Shown here one piece after another: positions 6,255 to 13,643 of a stretch of 16,188 nt of DNA. Under the pieces are notes generated by a model. That model ran no database searches, was not told the origin of the DNA, and saw only the letters and a list, made by a program, of their open reading frames with translations. How positions within the stretch are numbered: the first letter of the stretch is position 1; the number at the start of each line of letters is the position of its first letter. The position numbers and the translations under genes were made by a program. Source of the DNA: an uncultured Verrucomicrobiales bacterium (lineage in GTDB: Bacteria; Verrucomicrobiota; Verrucomicrobiia; Verrucomicrobiales; Akkermansiaceae); assembly GCA_937916135.1 (NCBI GenBank), contig CALFTQ010000099.1, forward strand, positions 1-16,188, read 5' to 3'.

Positions 6255-8973
6255 GTTAGCTGATAATGTGATACTTAATACAGATGAGCTGGGGCAGGTG
6301 TTCAACCGACCGGTATATAATATGCAGGAGGTTATGGTATGCTCTGAGGAGGAGAGTGCCATAAGTCCGGATGTGTGGAAACGGATTGTTTTCCTGCAGA
6401 TAGATTCGATTGCTTTTCGTGACCGGCGAGATATTCGCAAGGCTCTGGGCGTATTCTATGGCGTATTGCATGCTATGAATACGCGCTTCTGGTATATTAT
6501 CAAAGGCGACAGCAGCGAGGGCACCATCAAATTGTACATTGGCATCATACCGGATGAATACACAAAAACCCGGGAATTGACCCACAGCCTGCTGGGTATT
6601 ATGCCTGGTTGCCAGATATGCAAGGAGATGTCGAACAAGGAGAATCAGGAGCTGATCGGGGCTCTTGGCAATTTCTCAGAGTATTGCCTGGTCACCGGTA
6701 TTCCGAGTTGCCATGTGGCGTGGGAGAAGCGTGACCAGTATCAGGAGGAGGAGAAGGCGCGAACCGGGATTGAGCGTATTGTGGATTCCCTGGCCGGCGA
6801 GGATTTTGCTCTTTCTATTCTCTGCGAGCCACTTTCAGTGGACGAGCTGAGAGAATATCGCGGCAATGTGGCAGAATTGTACAACATCGTCAAGCCTTTG
6901 GCGAAGTACCACACCAATATCACCGAGGGTAAGAGTCAGGGTACTTCAATGTCTGTCAATATGACGGTAACCCAGGGCAGCAGCACCAGCATCAGCCGCG
7001 GAGAAAACTGGTCTGATTCATCTACCCAGGGGAGCTCAACGGGAGAAAGCACCAGCCGCGTAGAAAAAGATGGGAATGTGTTGAAGCGACTGGGTAGAAC
7101 CGTGGGAACATGGCTTCTCGGTGGACGACAGGCGGAGTTCAGCACGGGCAGGCAGTCTGGTACCAATGAATCTCATACTAAGAGCAGGGGCGGTAGCAGC
7201 CAGAAAACGGACGGCACGTCCCGTTCCACCAGCCACGGCAGCACAAAAACGCTGAATGTGAATGAGACTCAGTCCGTCGGCCTGAACCGTGAGATTTCCA
7301 ATATGGAACTCACGGCCTTGGCAGAACAGCTGGGCAAGTTGCATAAGCGCCTGGTCAATGCCGAGGGGCAGGGCATGTGGAAGACCTGTGTCTTTTTCCA
7401 TGCAAACCAGCGTACTACCCTGCAGCGCGCTGCATACGCAGGAATTTCTATCTGGAGTGGGGATGACAGCAGCTGTGATCCGATGCGCTGTATTCCGCTG
7501 ACAAAGGGGGCAGGGTATCAGCGCAACCAGCTTCAGCTGCTGGAACTTAATTTTACCGCTGATAATGAGCCAGTGCATCTCTTTGGCTCGGCATACAGTA
7601 ATCTGTATACCTGTCTGACTCATAATGAGCTGGCACATCTGGCTGATTTTCCGCACTGGGATTTGCCAGGTATCACCGTGCAGCAGCTGGTGGAGTATGC
7701 CCGCAGCTCACCCAGACCCAGGGCGGGAGAACCCACTATTGAACTGGGTGGCCTGATAGACCGCACCGTGAATCGCAAGGCAGATGTGAATGATATGATA
7801 TCGACTGTTCGCCTGGGCTATGACCAGTTGAACAAGCATTGTTTTGTGTGCGGTGTTACCGGCTCCGGTAAATCCACTACCATGCGCCGCCTGCTTCATG
7901 AAATATCACTGCATGAAGATAAGCCGATTAACTTCATGGTGCTGGAACCGGTCAAGACAGAGTATCGCGCTCTGGAATCGGAGAAGGAAATCGGGCTGGT
8001 CCGGTTCTCGCTGGGGCGTGTCGGTTGTGATTTCACGCTCAACCCGTTCTCCTTCCCGGATGGTGTGGCGTTATTCTCTCATCTGGACTTCCTGAAGGCT
8101 GCGTTCAATGCGCTGCTGGGTTCCTATTCCAGTATGCCATTTATTCTGGAGGCTCTACTGTGCAAGGTGTACGAAGCCCGGGGGTGGAATCTGGAAACGG
8201 GGGAGAACCGCAGATTGGAGCGGAAAATAGCTAATTGTTTCCGGGAAGGAGAATTCTGGAAAATCCGGGAGGAATACATGCCGGTTATCGGCGATATGGT
8301 GAAACTGGTGGATCCCGTACTGGATGATTTCTTCGGCGATGATAAATCGGACTACCGCATCAGCCTTCGCGGTGCATTGCGTGCGCGATTGAGTTCGCTC
8401 TGCTGCTCGTTGAAAGGTCAGCTCCTGAATCGTTGCGAGAAACAGAATTTTACTGATTTGCTGGAGCGGAATGTGCTTTTTGAGCTGGAGGCCTTCTCTG
8501 ATAATGATGAGAAATCCTTTATCATGGCCCTGCTGCTGGGGCGTATTTACGAGCACCGCCAGGTTGAATACCAGAAGGGCTGTGTGCCGAAGAATACCTT
8601 GCGCCATATTGTGGTGCTCGAGGAGGCTCATCGCCTGCTGGCCAAGGCTGAGGGGAAGGGTGAGCTGCAGGCAAGCCCGCGCAGTAAGGCTGTGGAAATT
8701 TTCAGTGATATGCTGGCAGAGGTGCGTGCCTATGGGCAGGGGATGATTATTGTGGATCAGATACCTTCCAAACTGACACCGGAAGTGATGAAGAATACCG
8801 AGGTGAAGATTGCGCACCGCTTGCTGGCCAAGGATGACCGCGAATCTGTGGGTGCTACGATGAATTTGAACAAGGAACAGATAGAAGACCTTGCCCGCCA
8901 TGATGCCGGTGAGGCTACCATGTATTTTGGCAATCTAGCCAATGCCTTACATGTTAAAATAAAGGAGAAATAA
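6247..8973 (+). CDS. HerA/DUF87-type P-loop ATPase with a Ser/Thr/Gly-rich insert
   Basis: This 908-residue ATPase belongs to the HerA/FtsK/VirB4-like superfamily of hexameric motors that pump DNA or protein. Walker A is GVTGSGKST (536-544, K542) and Walker B is VVLEEAH (789-795, E792/E793). IIVDQIPSKL (D837, Q838) and the typical tail NTEVKIAHRLLAKDDRESVG follow. The N-terminal 225 residues are unassigned. Residues about 228-342 form a low-complexity region of Ser, Thr and Gly (QGTSMSVN, QGSSTGEST, GTSRSTSHGST) interrupted by a short hydrophobic patch, LGRTVGTWLLGG. No transmembrane pair is obvious. The ATG at 6247 is chosen (GGAG two bases upstream, eight-base overlap with the previous gene); 6235 and a TTG at 6220 are alternatives. 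HerA-type ATPases paired with nucleases are known anti-phage systems, and related motors also serve DNA transfer, so the role stays open. Confidence 0.88.
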   Translation: MNELADNVILNTDELGQVFNRPVYNMQEVMVCSEEESAISPDVWKRIVFLQIDSIAFRDRRDIRKALGVFYGVLHAMNTRFWYIIKGDSSEGTIKLYIGIIPDEYTKTRELTHSLLGIMPGCQICKEMSNKENQELIGALGNFSEYCLVTGIPSCHVAWEKRDQYQEEEKARTGIERIVDSLAGEDFALSILCEPLSVDELREYRGNVAELYNIVKPLAKYHTNITEGKSQGTSMSVNMTVTQGSSTSISRGENWSDSSTQGSSTGESTSRVEKDGNVLKRLGRTVGTWLLGGRQAEFSTGRQSGTNESHTKSRGGSSQKTDGTSRSTSHGSTKTLNVNETQSVGLNREISNMELTALAEQLGKLHKRLVNAEGQGMWKTCVFFHANQRTTLQRAAYAGISIWSGDDSSCDPMRCIPLTKGAGYQRNQLQLLELNFTADNEPVHLFGSAYSNLYTCLTHNELAHLADFPHWDLPGITVQQLVEYARSSPRPRAGEPTIELGGLIDRTVNRKADVNDMISTVRLGYDQLNKHCFVCGVTGSGKSTTMRRLLHEISLHEDKPINFMVLEPVKTEYRALESEKEIGLVRFSLGRVGCDFTLNPFSFPDGVALFSHLDFLKAAFNALLGSYSSMPFILEALLCKVYEARGWNLETGENRRLERKIANCFREGEFWKIREEYMPVIGDMVKLVDPVLDDFFGDDKSDYRISLRGALRARLSSLCCSLKGQLLNRCEKQNFTDLLERNVLFELEAFSDNDEKSFIMALLLGRIYEHRQVEYQKGCVPKNTLRHIVVLEEAHRLLAKAEGKGELQASPRSKAVEIFSDMLAEVRAYGQGMIIVDQIPSKLTPEVMKNTEVKIAHRLLAKDDRESVGATMNLNKEQIEDLARHDAGEATMYFGNLANALHVKIKEK

Positions 8974-8975
8974 AA

Positions 8976-9686
8976 ATGAATGAGTATCCGTTTTATCCGG
9001 CAGATATGGAGCCGGATGTGAACATGCTGCGGCATTCCGGCTGCCTGCGCTTACCCATAGCCTGGGCGTTGAGTGGTAGACAGGCCCAGGATGCGGCCCA
9101 GTGGCTTGTAGATGCCTGCGCCTACCTGGAAATCGACAAGGGAAATGAAATCCAGGCTGTATGTGCGGGCTATTGCAAGCTGCTGGATTTTTGTGTGACG
9201 GGACTGAATCTCGTGGCTGATGCAGAGCGCGAACAGCTGGAGCTATTGCTCTGTAGCCATTGTAAGTACCAGCTGGCCGGGCTGGAGCAAGGGGCAGTTG
9301 CGTTCCCGCCGCTGGTGGCACTTCCGGTGCTTCGCGATGCTGCAGCTGGACTGGTGTTCGGTAAGGGGGGGGATGAGACGCAACTCTATTTCTATGCGTT
9401 GCAGCATGCTGTGCTGCCAGCCAGCTGGCTGGAGGATATGGCGTGCGCCCAGCGTGCGCTGTTTGCCGAGTATAGCAATCTGGCTGCAGAGACGGTGGGA
9501 CTCTTGTGGCAGCAGATGATGGATTTGCTGTTGCCAGAGGCGTTGCAGACAGCCGCTTTTGTAGAGAATTGCCTGTACTATACTGCGCAGGCTCTGACGG
9601 CGGCATATGCTGAGGAGTCTGAGATATGGACTGCAGTGACTCAGGCATTTCTGGATACCATGGAAGTAGAGGAGGTGGAGCAATGA
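8976..9686 (+). CDS. Helical protein of unknown function with a G8 tract, fifth gene of the island operon
   Basis: This 236-residue protein is not recognised. It reads as almost entirely alpha-helical, acidic and rich in Ala, Leu and Cys, without a signal peptide or clear membrane helix. The start at 8976 is secure: AGGAG lies eight bases upstream and the ATPase stop codon only two bases before it. The stop codon overlaps the start of the HNH gene (ATGA at 9683-9686), so the two proteins are translationally coupled. That makes it a candidate partner, chaperone or immunity protein for the nuclease (inference). A run of eight G at 9365-9372 (codons for GKGGDE) could cause slippage and switch the gene off. 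Confidence 0.78.
   Translation: MNEYPFYPADMEPDVNMLRHSGCLRLPIAWALSGRQAQDAAQWLVDACAYLEIDKGNEIQAVCAGYCKLLDFCVTGLNLVADAEREQLELLLCSHCKYQLAGLEQGAVAFPPLVALPVLRDAAAGLVFGKGGDETQLYFYALQHAVLPASWLEDMACAQRALFAEYSNLAAETVGLLWQQMMDLLLPEALQTAAFVENCLYYTAQALTAAYAEESEIWTAVTQAFLDTMEVEEVEQ
9365..9372 (+). repeat. Homopolymeric G8 tract inside a coding sequence
   Basis: Eight consecutive G lie about 55% of the way into the fifth island gene. Poly-G tracts of this length are prone to polymerase slippage, and a change of one base would truncate the protein. Variation here is not shown by a single sequence. Confidence 0.6.
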
Positions 9687-11518
9687 TTACTGGTGCATCT
9701 ATTGCCACCGCTGGGCAGATGTTGTCCTTTGCATGTCAGGCGAAGGATATGGTGGATGCTGCGCTGAATTTTGAGCATTTATCAGATACCTGCTTGCCGC
9801 AGAGGGTGCTGTTCAATCTGTTGAAAGCAGCAGGGGTGAAGCCTGAGCAGTTGCTCGAGCTGGGGAATAAAATAAGGAAGACAGAAGGAGCTGCTGCAAA
9901 TAAATCGGTCGGAGCTGTTGGAAAACTTGATGGAGGCAGTACCTCATCGGCCGGGGATTCTATGCTGGAAAAGCATTTGCCCAATGAGGAAGTGTGGTCG
10001 GTTGATGATGTTCAGATTAACACCAAATCAGAGCCGGATGGGTCAAAAAGCGAGAAGGTGACCACTCTCAGGTTCCGGACGATTGAAAAAGATATCAGTT
10101 CATTTGTCAATTTCAACCAGCTGATTGATACCATTAAGGAAGGCAGGATGCCCAGTTCTCAGCAGATTGCTCTTGCCTTGCTGGATGTGGTAGACATGAT
10201 AGACATGGGAATTCTGGGCTCGGATCTGCGGAGAATGCGCTTGGAGCCTCATGTCAAGGAACGCCAGATTACGGTGACGGAGACTATCACTTGCTGTGAG
10301 GATAGAAATTTGAAAAAGATAAATGAAAACCTGACGCAGCTTCGGAAAAAGACGGAAACCTATCAGCAGGAGGTGACTCTTTCTGGTGAGAACCTGCCCG
10401 AAAAGACACTTGCAATAGAGGAGGCCAGGCAAGAGTCGACCCATTATCTTGAACACTCGGAATCCAGACTGTCGACCAAGGAGAAGATTCTGGGCGGGAA
10501 TGTTGAAATTACGGAGAGGGTTTATGAAACAACGAAGACGGAACATACCCGTGCGGAGTTGAATGGCGATGGAGAAATGCAAACCGTCTTTAAGGAGGGA
10601 AATACGGTTACGGATGATATTTCCAGACTCGTCACCAAGGAATGGCGCTCCGGCTATATTTCATGGGTTCCGCTTGTGGGGTCAGGTACGGAAATTGTCC
10701 GCAAGTATCAGTCAGGGGTGAAGGTCACGGTTGACGATTGGGTGACTTTCGGGGTGGACGTGGTGTGTGTCGCACTGATGGTTGTTCCCGGTGGCCAGGT
10801 CGGCGGTGCTGCGATGAAGGGGGGCGCATCCGCTACCAGGATTGCAGCAACCCAGGTGAGACGCGGTCTTTCCAAGGCCGCCTTGAAGCCCGGAAAGGCG
10901 GCTGGTTCCCTGCGGCGCTTCTATGATAATCCCCGCCAGGTATTTTCCCCGGAACGGATAGCAGCCAAGGCGAAGACGATCGCACATAACCCCATGAAGG
11001 AAAGTATGCTCAAGACGTTAGCAAATCTCAGCAATCTTGAGCAGAACGGGGTGAACGTGAAGGCTTATCTTCGAAAGGAGTTTGCGGATATGGGGGCTGA
11101 AGGCCGGCTGATAGCGGATACGCTGACCCGTAATCTCCGCTACCTGAAACAGAATGGCTGGCTTACACCTGAGAATATTGCCCGCATGGAGAAGGGCTTG
11201 AATCCCATAGGCTACATCAAGGATGCTGTTACAGGTGCAATTAAGGAGACTTTCCGCCTGGATGTAGACCACATCATTCCCAAGAGTCTGGAGCAGCTGT
11301 TGAAGGCGCATCCCGGTAATCTCGTCTTTCTTCCGCAGATTGATAACATTCTGAAAAGCAACAATCTGATGCGCCATGTTGTGCAGCATGTGGAACGCTT
11401 TCTTCAGGTAAAACCGGATTGGCGCCCCTCCGCGGAGTTGATACAGAAACTGCGGGAGTTCATGGAGGCCCATCCTGATATGAAAGGGGTGGAAAGAGTG
11501 CGCGAGCTACTGAGCTGA
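9683..11518 (+). CDS. Polymorphic-toxin-like protein with C-terminal HNH nuclease domain
   Basis: The 611-residue product has three parts. Residues 1-330 are helical and charged, with a coiled-coil-like stretch near 210-260. Residues about 353-385 form a hydrophobic Gly-rich segment (WVTFGVDVVCVALMVVPGG) after PLVGSGTE, resembling the pre-toxin segments of polymorphic toxins. The C-terminus carries an HNH nuclease signature: DVDHIIP (D529, H530, P533), then GNLVFLP (N546) and DNILK (N555, K558). Members of this fold cut DNA with one metal ion. The zinc-binding Cys pairs found in some HNH proteins are absent. The start at 9683 has GGAGG seven bases upstream and overlaps the previous stop by ATGA; an upstream in-frame start at 9626 is less likely. 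As the last gene of the operon it could be the effector, either a defence nuclease or a secreted toxin; the sequence does not decide. Confidence 0.82.
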   Translation: MITGASIATAGQMLSFACQAKDMVDAALNFEHLSDTCLPQRVLFNLLKAAGVKPEQLLELGNKIRKTEGAAANKSVGAVGKLDGGSTSSAGDSMLEKHLPNEEVWSVDDVQINTKSEPDGSKSEKVTTLRFRTIEKDISSFVNFNQLIDTIKEGRMPSSQQIALALLDVVDMIDMGILGSDLRRMRLEPHVKERQITVTETITCCEDRNLKKINENLTQLRKKTETYQQEVTLSGENLPEKTLAIEEARQESTHYLEHSESRLSTKEKILGGNVEITERVYETTKTEHTRAELNGDGEMQTVFKEGNTVTDDISRLVTKEWRSGYISWVPLVGSGTEIVRKYQSGVKVTVDDWVTFGVDVVCVALMVVPGGQVGGAAMKGGASATRIAATQVRRGLSKAALKPGKAAGSLRRFYDNPRQVFSPERIAAKAKTIAHNPMKESMLKTLANLSNLEQNGVNVKAYLRKEFADMGAEGRLIADTLTRNLRYLKQNGWLTPENIARMEKGLNPIGYIKDAVTGAIKETFRLDVDHIIPKSLEQLLKAHPGNLVFLPQIDNILKSNNLMRHVVQHVERFLQVKPDWRPSAELIQKLREFMEAHPDMKGVERVRELLS

Positions 11519-11536
11519 ACGAAACCCTATCAAATG

Positions 11537-11566
11537 CATCCGCAGTCCAGAGAATGGCTGCGGATG
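11537..11566 (+). terminator. Terminator of the island operon
   Basis: CATCCGCAG (11537-11545) pairs with CTGCGGATG (11558-11566) around a 12-base loop and is followed by TTTTGATATCTTTC. Outer bases ATCAAA and TTTGAT can extend the stem. It begins 18 bases after the HNH stop codon and marks the end of the operon just before the right 54-bp repeat. Confidence 0.8.
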
Positions 11567-11580
11567 TTTTGATATCTTTC

Positions 11581-11634
11581 TGCAGCACCTCGTGCAGTTG
11601 ATTAAGGACCACGGAAGGTGGGTTGAGCCCTGAG
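11581..11634 (+). pseudogene. Duplicated 3' end of ispG (right copy of the 54-bp repeat, possible attR)
   Basis: This fragment is identical to 3831-3884 and encodes the last residues of IspG and its TGA, but has no upstream ispG sequence. It abuts hairpin array A with no gap. That suggests ispG once ran directly into array A and faced the catalase gene convergently, before the island split them. Confidence 0.8.
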
Positions 11635-11890
11635 GTCCGAGCGCAGCGAGGATATCGTCTTGCCGCAGGCAAGATATCGTCCGGCGCAAGCCGGATATCG
11701 TCCAGACTCCGCAGGAGGCTGGATATCGTTTCCTGTGAATCAATAGCAAATATTCTCCCAATCCTTGGGAAACAATAGGCCAAAGCAAAACAGGAAACGA
11801 TATCCCGGGCTTTGCCCGGGACGATATCCATGCTGCGCATGGACGATATCTGCCCCTGACGGTGCAGACGATATCCTGACCTGCGGTCAG
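11635..11890. repeat. Hairpin array A: mosaic of short palindromes joined by GATATCGTC, between ispG remnant and catalase
   Basis: The left half has the separator GATATCGTC (or GATATCGTT) at 11651, 11673, 11694 and 11722. The right half has its complement GACGATATC (or AACGATATC) at 11796, 11820, 11842 and 11867. Between separators lie independent hairpins: CTTGCC-GCA-GGCAAG, CCGGC-GCAA-GCCGG, CCATGC-TGC-GCATGG, CCCGGGC-TTT-GCCCGGG. The centre (11722-11804) is bounded by GATATCGTTTCCTGT and its exact complement and holds an inner TCCCAA/TTGGGA hairpin. The last hairpin, CTGACC-TGC-GGTCAG (11876-11890), contains the catalase stop codon. It fills the otherwise empty stretch between the island and the catalase gene. 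It resembles enterobacterial BIMEs in logic, not in sequence. Confidence 0.88.
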
Positions 11891-13326
11891 GACTGGGCCG
11901 CCAAGGCAGCAGCCACACCCTCGCCATACTCCTTGTGGCAGCGGAAGCAGTGCTCCAGGTGCCGCTGGCGGATGAACTCCGGCACGTCGGCCAGGGCGCG
12001 GGCGGTGTTGTCGAAGAGCGCCTGGCGCTGTTTTTTGTTCATGAGCAGGAACAGGGCTCGGGGCTGGGCGAAGTAGTCATCATCGTCATTGGCATAGTCC
12101 CAGTGGCCGGAGTCACCGCAGATATGCTGCGGCGGTTCCATGAACTGCGGCTGTTCCTGCCATTCGTGGTAGCTATTCGGCTCGTAGGTGAGGGTATCAC
12201 CCAGGTTGCCATCCGTGCGCATCTGGCCATCGCGGTGGAAGCTGTGGAAGGGGCAGCGCGGGCGGTTCACCGGGATGAGGTGGTGGTTCACCCCCAGGCG
12301 GTAGCGCTGCGCATCACCATAGGCAAAGAGGCGCCCCTGCAGCATCTTATCCGGCGAGAAGCCGATGCCCGGCACCACCTGCGCAGGGTTGAATGCGGCC
12401 TGTTCCACCTCCGCAAAGTAGTTCTGCGGGTTGCGGTTGAGCACCATCTCGCCCACCTCGATGAGCGGAAAATCCCCGTGCGGCCACACCTTGGTCAGGT
12501 CAAAGGGATTGAAGGGGAAGGCGGCGGCCTCGGCATCAGTCATGACCTGGATGCAGAGTTTCCATTTCGGGAAGCGCCCCTGCGCGATGGCCCGGTAGAG
12601 GTCGGAGCCGGAGCTGTCGCGATCGGCTGCAATGAGGGCGGCGGCCTGCGCATCCGTCAGGTTGCGGATGCCCTGCTGGCACACCCAGTGGAACTTGCAC
12701 CAGATGCGCTCACTCTTCGCATTGATGAGCGAGAAGGTGTGACTGCCGAAGCCGTGCATGTGGCGGAAGCCGTCCGGGATGCCGCGGTCGCTCATCACGA
12801 TGGTGACCTGGTGGAAGGCCTCGGGCAGGGAGGTCCAGAAATCCCAGTTGGCGGCGGCGCTGTGCAGGCCGCTGGCGGGGTGGCGCTTGATGGCGTGGTT
12901 CAGGTCGGCAAACTTGCGCGGGTCGCGCAGGAAGAAGACGGGCGTGTTGTTGCCCACCAGGTCCCAGTTGCCCTGCTGCGTGTAGAACTTTACCGCAAAG
13001 CCGCGGATATCGCGCTCCGCATCTGCCGCGCCACGCTCGCCCGCCACGGTGGAGAAGCGCACAAAGACCTCCGTCTCCTTTCCGACGGAGGAGAATAAAT
13101 CCGCACAGGTATAGCGGGTGATATCATTCGTGACGCGGAACACGCCGAAAGCGCCGAATCCCTTGGCATGCATGCGGCGCTCCGGGATGACCTCGCGGTT
13201 CAGGTGGCTGAGCTTTTCGAAAAGCCAGGTGTCCTGCATGAGCATGGGCCCGCGCGGCCCCGCCGTGAGCGAGCGGTTGTTATCGGCCACCGGTGCACCG
13301 GCGGCTGTGGTGAGCTTGTGGTTCAT
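11887..13326 (-). CDS. katA: Monofunctional haem catalase
   Basis: This 479-residue enzyme dismutates hydrogen peroxide to water and oxygen in the cytosol. The distal catalytic His is in RRMHAKGFGAFG (H53), the catalytic Asn in DLVGNNTPVFF (N126/N127), and the proximal haem-ligand Tyr in GRLFAYGDAQRYRLG (Y336). The length is that of small-subunit (clade 3-like) catalases, with no C-terminal flavodoxin-like domain. The ATG at 13326 is preceded by a good promoter at very short distance, so translation probably starts on a nearly leaderless mRNA. Its stop codon lies inside the last hairpin of array A, and a near-identical array B stands upstream, so the gene sits between two direct repeats. The product would protect an anaerobe or mucosal commensal during oxygen exposure (inference). 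Confidence 0.96.
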   Translation of the reverse strand: MNHKLTTAAGAPVADNNRSLTAGPRGPMLMQDTWLFEKLSHLNREVIPERRMHAKGFGAFGVFRVTNDITRYTCADLFSSVGKETEVFVRFSTVAGERGAADAERDIRGFAVKFYTQQGNWDLVGNNTPVFFLRDPRKFADLNHAIKRHPASGLHSAAANWDFWTSLPEAFHQVTIVMSDRGIPDGFRHMHGFGSHTFSLINAKSERIWCKFHWVCQQGIRNLTDAQAAALIAADRDSSGSDLYRAIAQGRFPKWKLCIQVMTDAEAAAFPFNPFDLTKVWPHGDFPLIEVGEMVLNRNPQNYFAEVEQAAFNPAQVVPGIGFSPDKMLQGRLFAYGDAQRYRLGVNHHLIPVNRPRCPFHSFHRDGQMRTDGNLGDTLTYEPNSYHEWQEQPQFMEPPQHICGDSGHWDYANDDDDYFAQPRALFLLMNKKQRQALFDNTARALADVPEFIRQRHLEHCFRCHKEYGEGVAAALAAQS

Positions 13327-13334
13327 AGCCCCCT

Positions 13335-13362
13335 ATTGTAAAGGGCAGGGATGCTTATTCAA
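13335..13362 (-). promoter_or_regulatory. Probable catalase promoter
   Basis: Read on -, TTGAAT (13362-13357) and TACAAT (13340-13335) are 16 bases apart. Eight bases follow to the ATG, leaving at most a base or two of leader. The -10 box is close to consensus. No OxyR- or PerR-type operator is recognised. Confidence 0.65.
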
Positions 13363-13394
13363 GGAGTTAGTGCTATTTGTTTTACGTCCGACCA

Positions 13395-13643
13395 ACGGGA
13401 GGATATCGTCTTGTCGCAGGCAAGATATCGTCCGAGCGCAGCGAGGATATCGTCCAGCCTCCGCAGGAGGCTGGATATCGTTTCCTGTGAATCAATAGCA
13501 AATATTCTCCCACCCCTTGGGAAACAATAAGCCAAAGCAAAACAGGGAACGATATCCCGGGCTACGCCCGGGACGATATCCACGCTGCGCGTGGACGATA
13601 TCTGCCCCTGCGGGGCAGACGATATCCTGACCTGGGCGGTCAG
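13395..13643. repeat. Hairpin array B: second full copy, between catalase and the ABC ATPase gene
   Basis: It has the same layout and orientation as array A. GATATCGTC/T is at 13402, 13424, 13446 and 13474, and the complement is at 13548, 13572, 13594 and 13618. The central core is nearly identical. Several stems differ from array A but still pair: CCACGC/GCGTGG replaces CCATGC/GCATGG, CTGCCCC/GGGGCAG is perfect here, and a whole stem is swapped in the third left position. The last hairpin CTGACC/GGTCAG (13627-13643) contains the stop codon of the ABC ATPase gene. The stretch 13341-13394 holds only the catalase promoter and spacer; the array accounts for the rest of the gap. Confidence 0.88.

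Larger units (their letters stand above)
3831..11634. mobile_element. Apparent genomic island bounded by the 54-bp ispG 3'-end repeats
   Basis: About 7.75 kb lies between two exact 54-bp repeats. It holds six genes on one strand with a promoter at the left and a terminator at the right. Its genes are visibly richer in A and T and less codon-biased than ispG, the catalase or the carboxyltransferase gene. Neither integrase nor transposase is present, so it would have to be mobilised in trans or exchanged by homologous recombination in the repeats. The boundaries are seen directly; horizontal transfer is inferred. Confidence 0.65.

Noticed and set aside
9626..9682. Earlier start for the HNH protein
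   Set aside because: The ATG at 9683 has GGAGG at ideal spacing and an ATGA overlap, while the upstream stretch overlaps the previous gene by about 60 bases.
11651..11875. Regularly spaced GATATCGTC repeats taken as a CRISPR array
   Set aside because: The repeats are only 9 bases, the intervening pieces are self-complementary hairpins rather than unique spacers, the orientation flips in the middle, and no cas genes are present.
11935..13098. 387-codon open frame on + opposite the catalase gene
   Set aside because: The catalase on - has all catalytic residues; the + frame has shadow composition and no motif.
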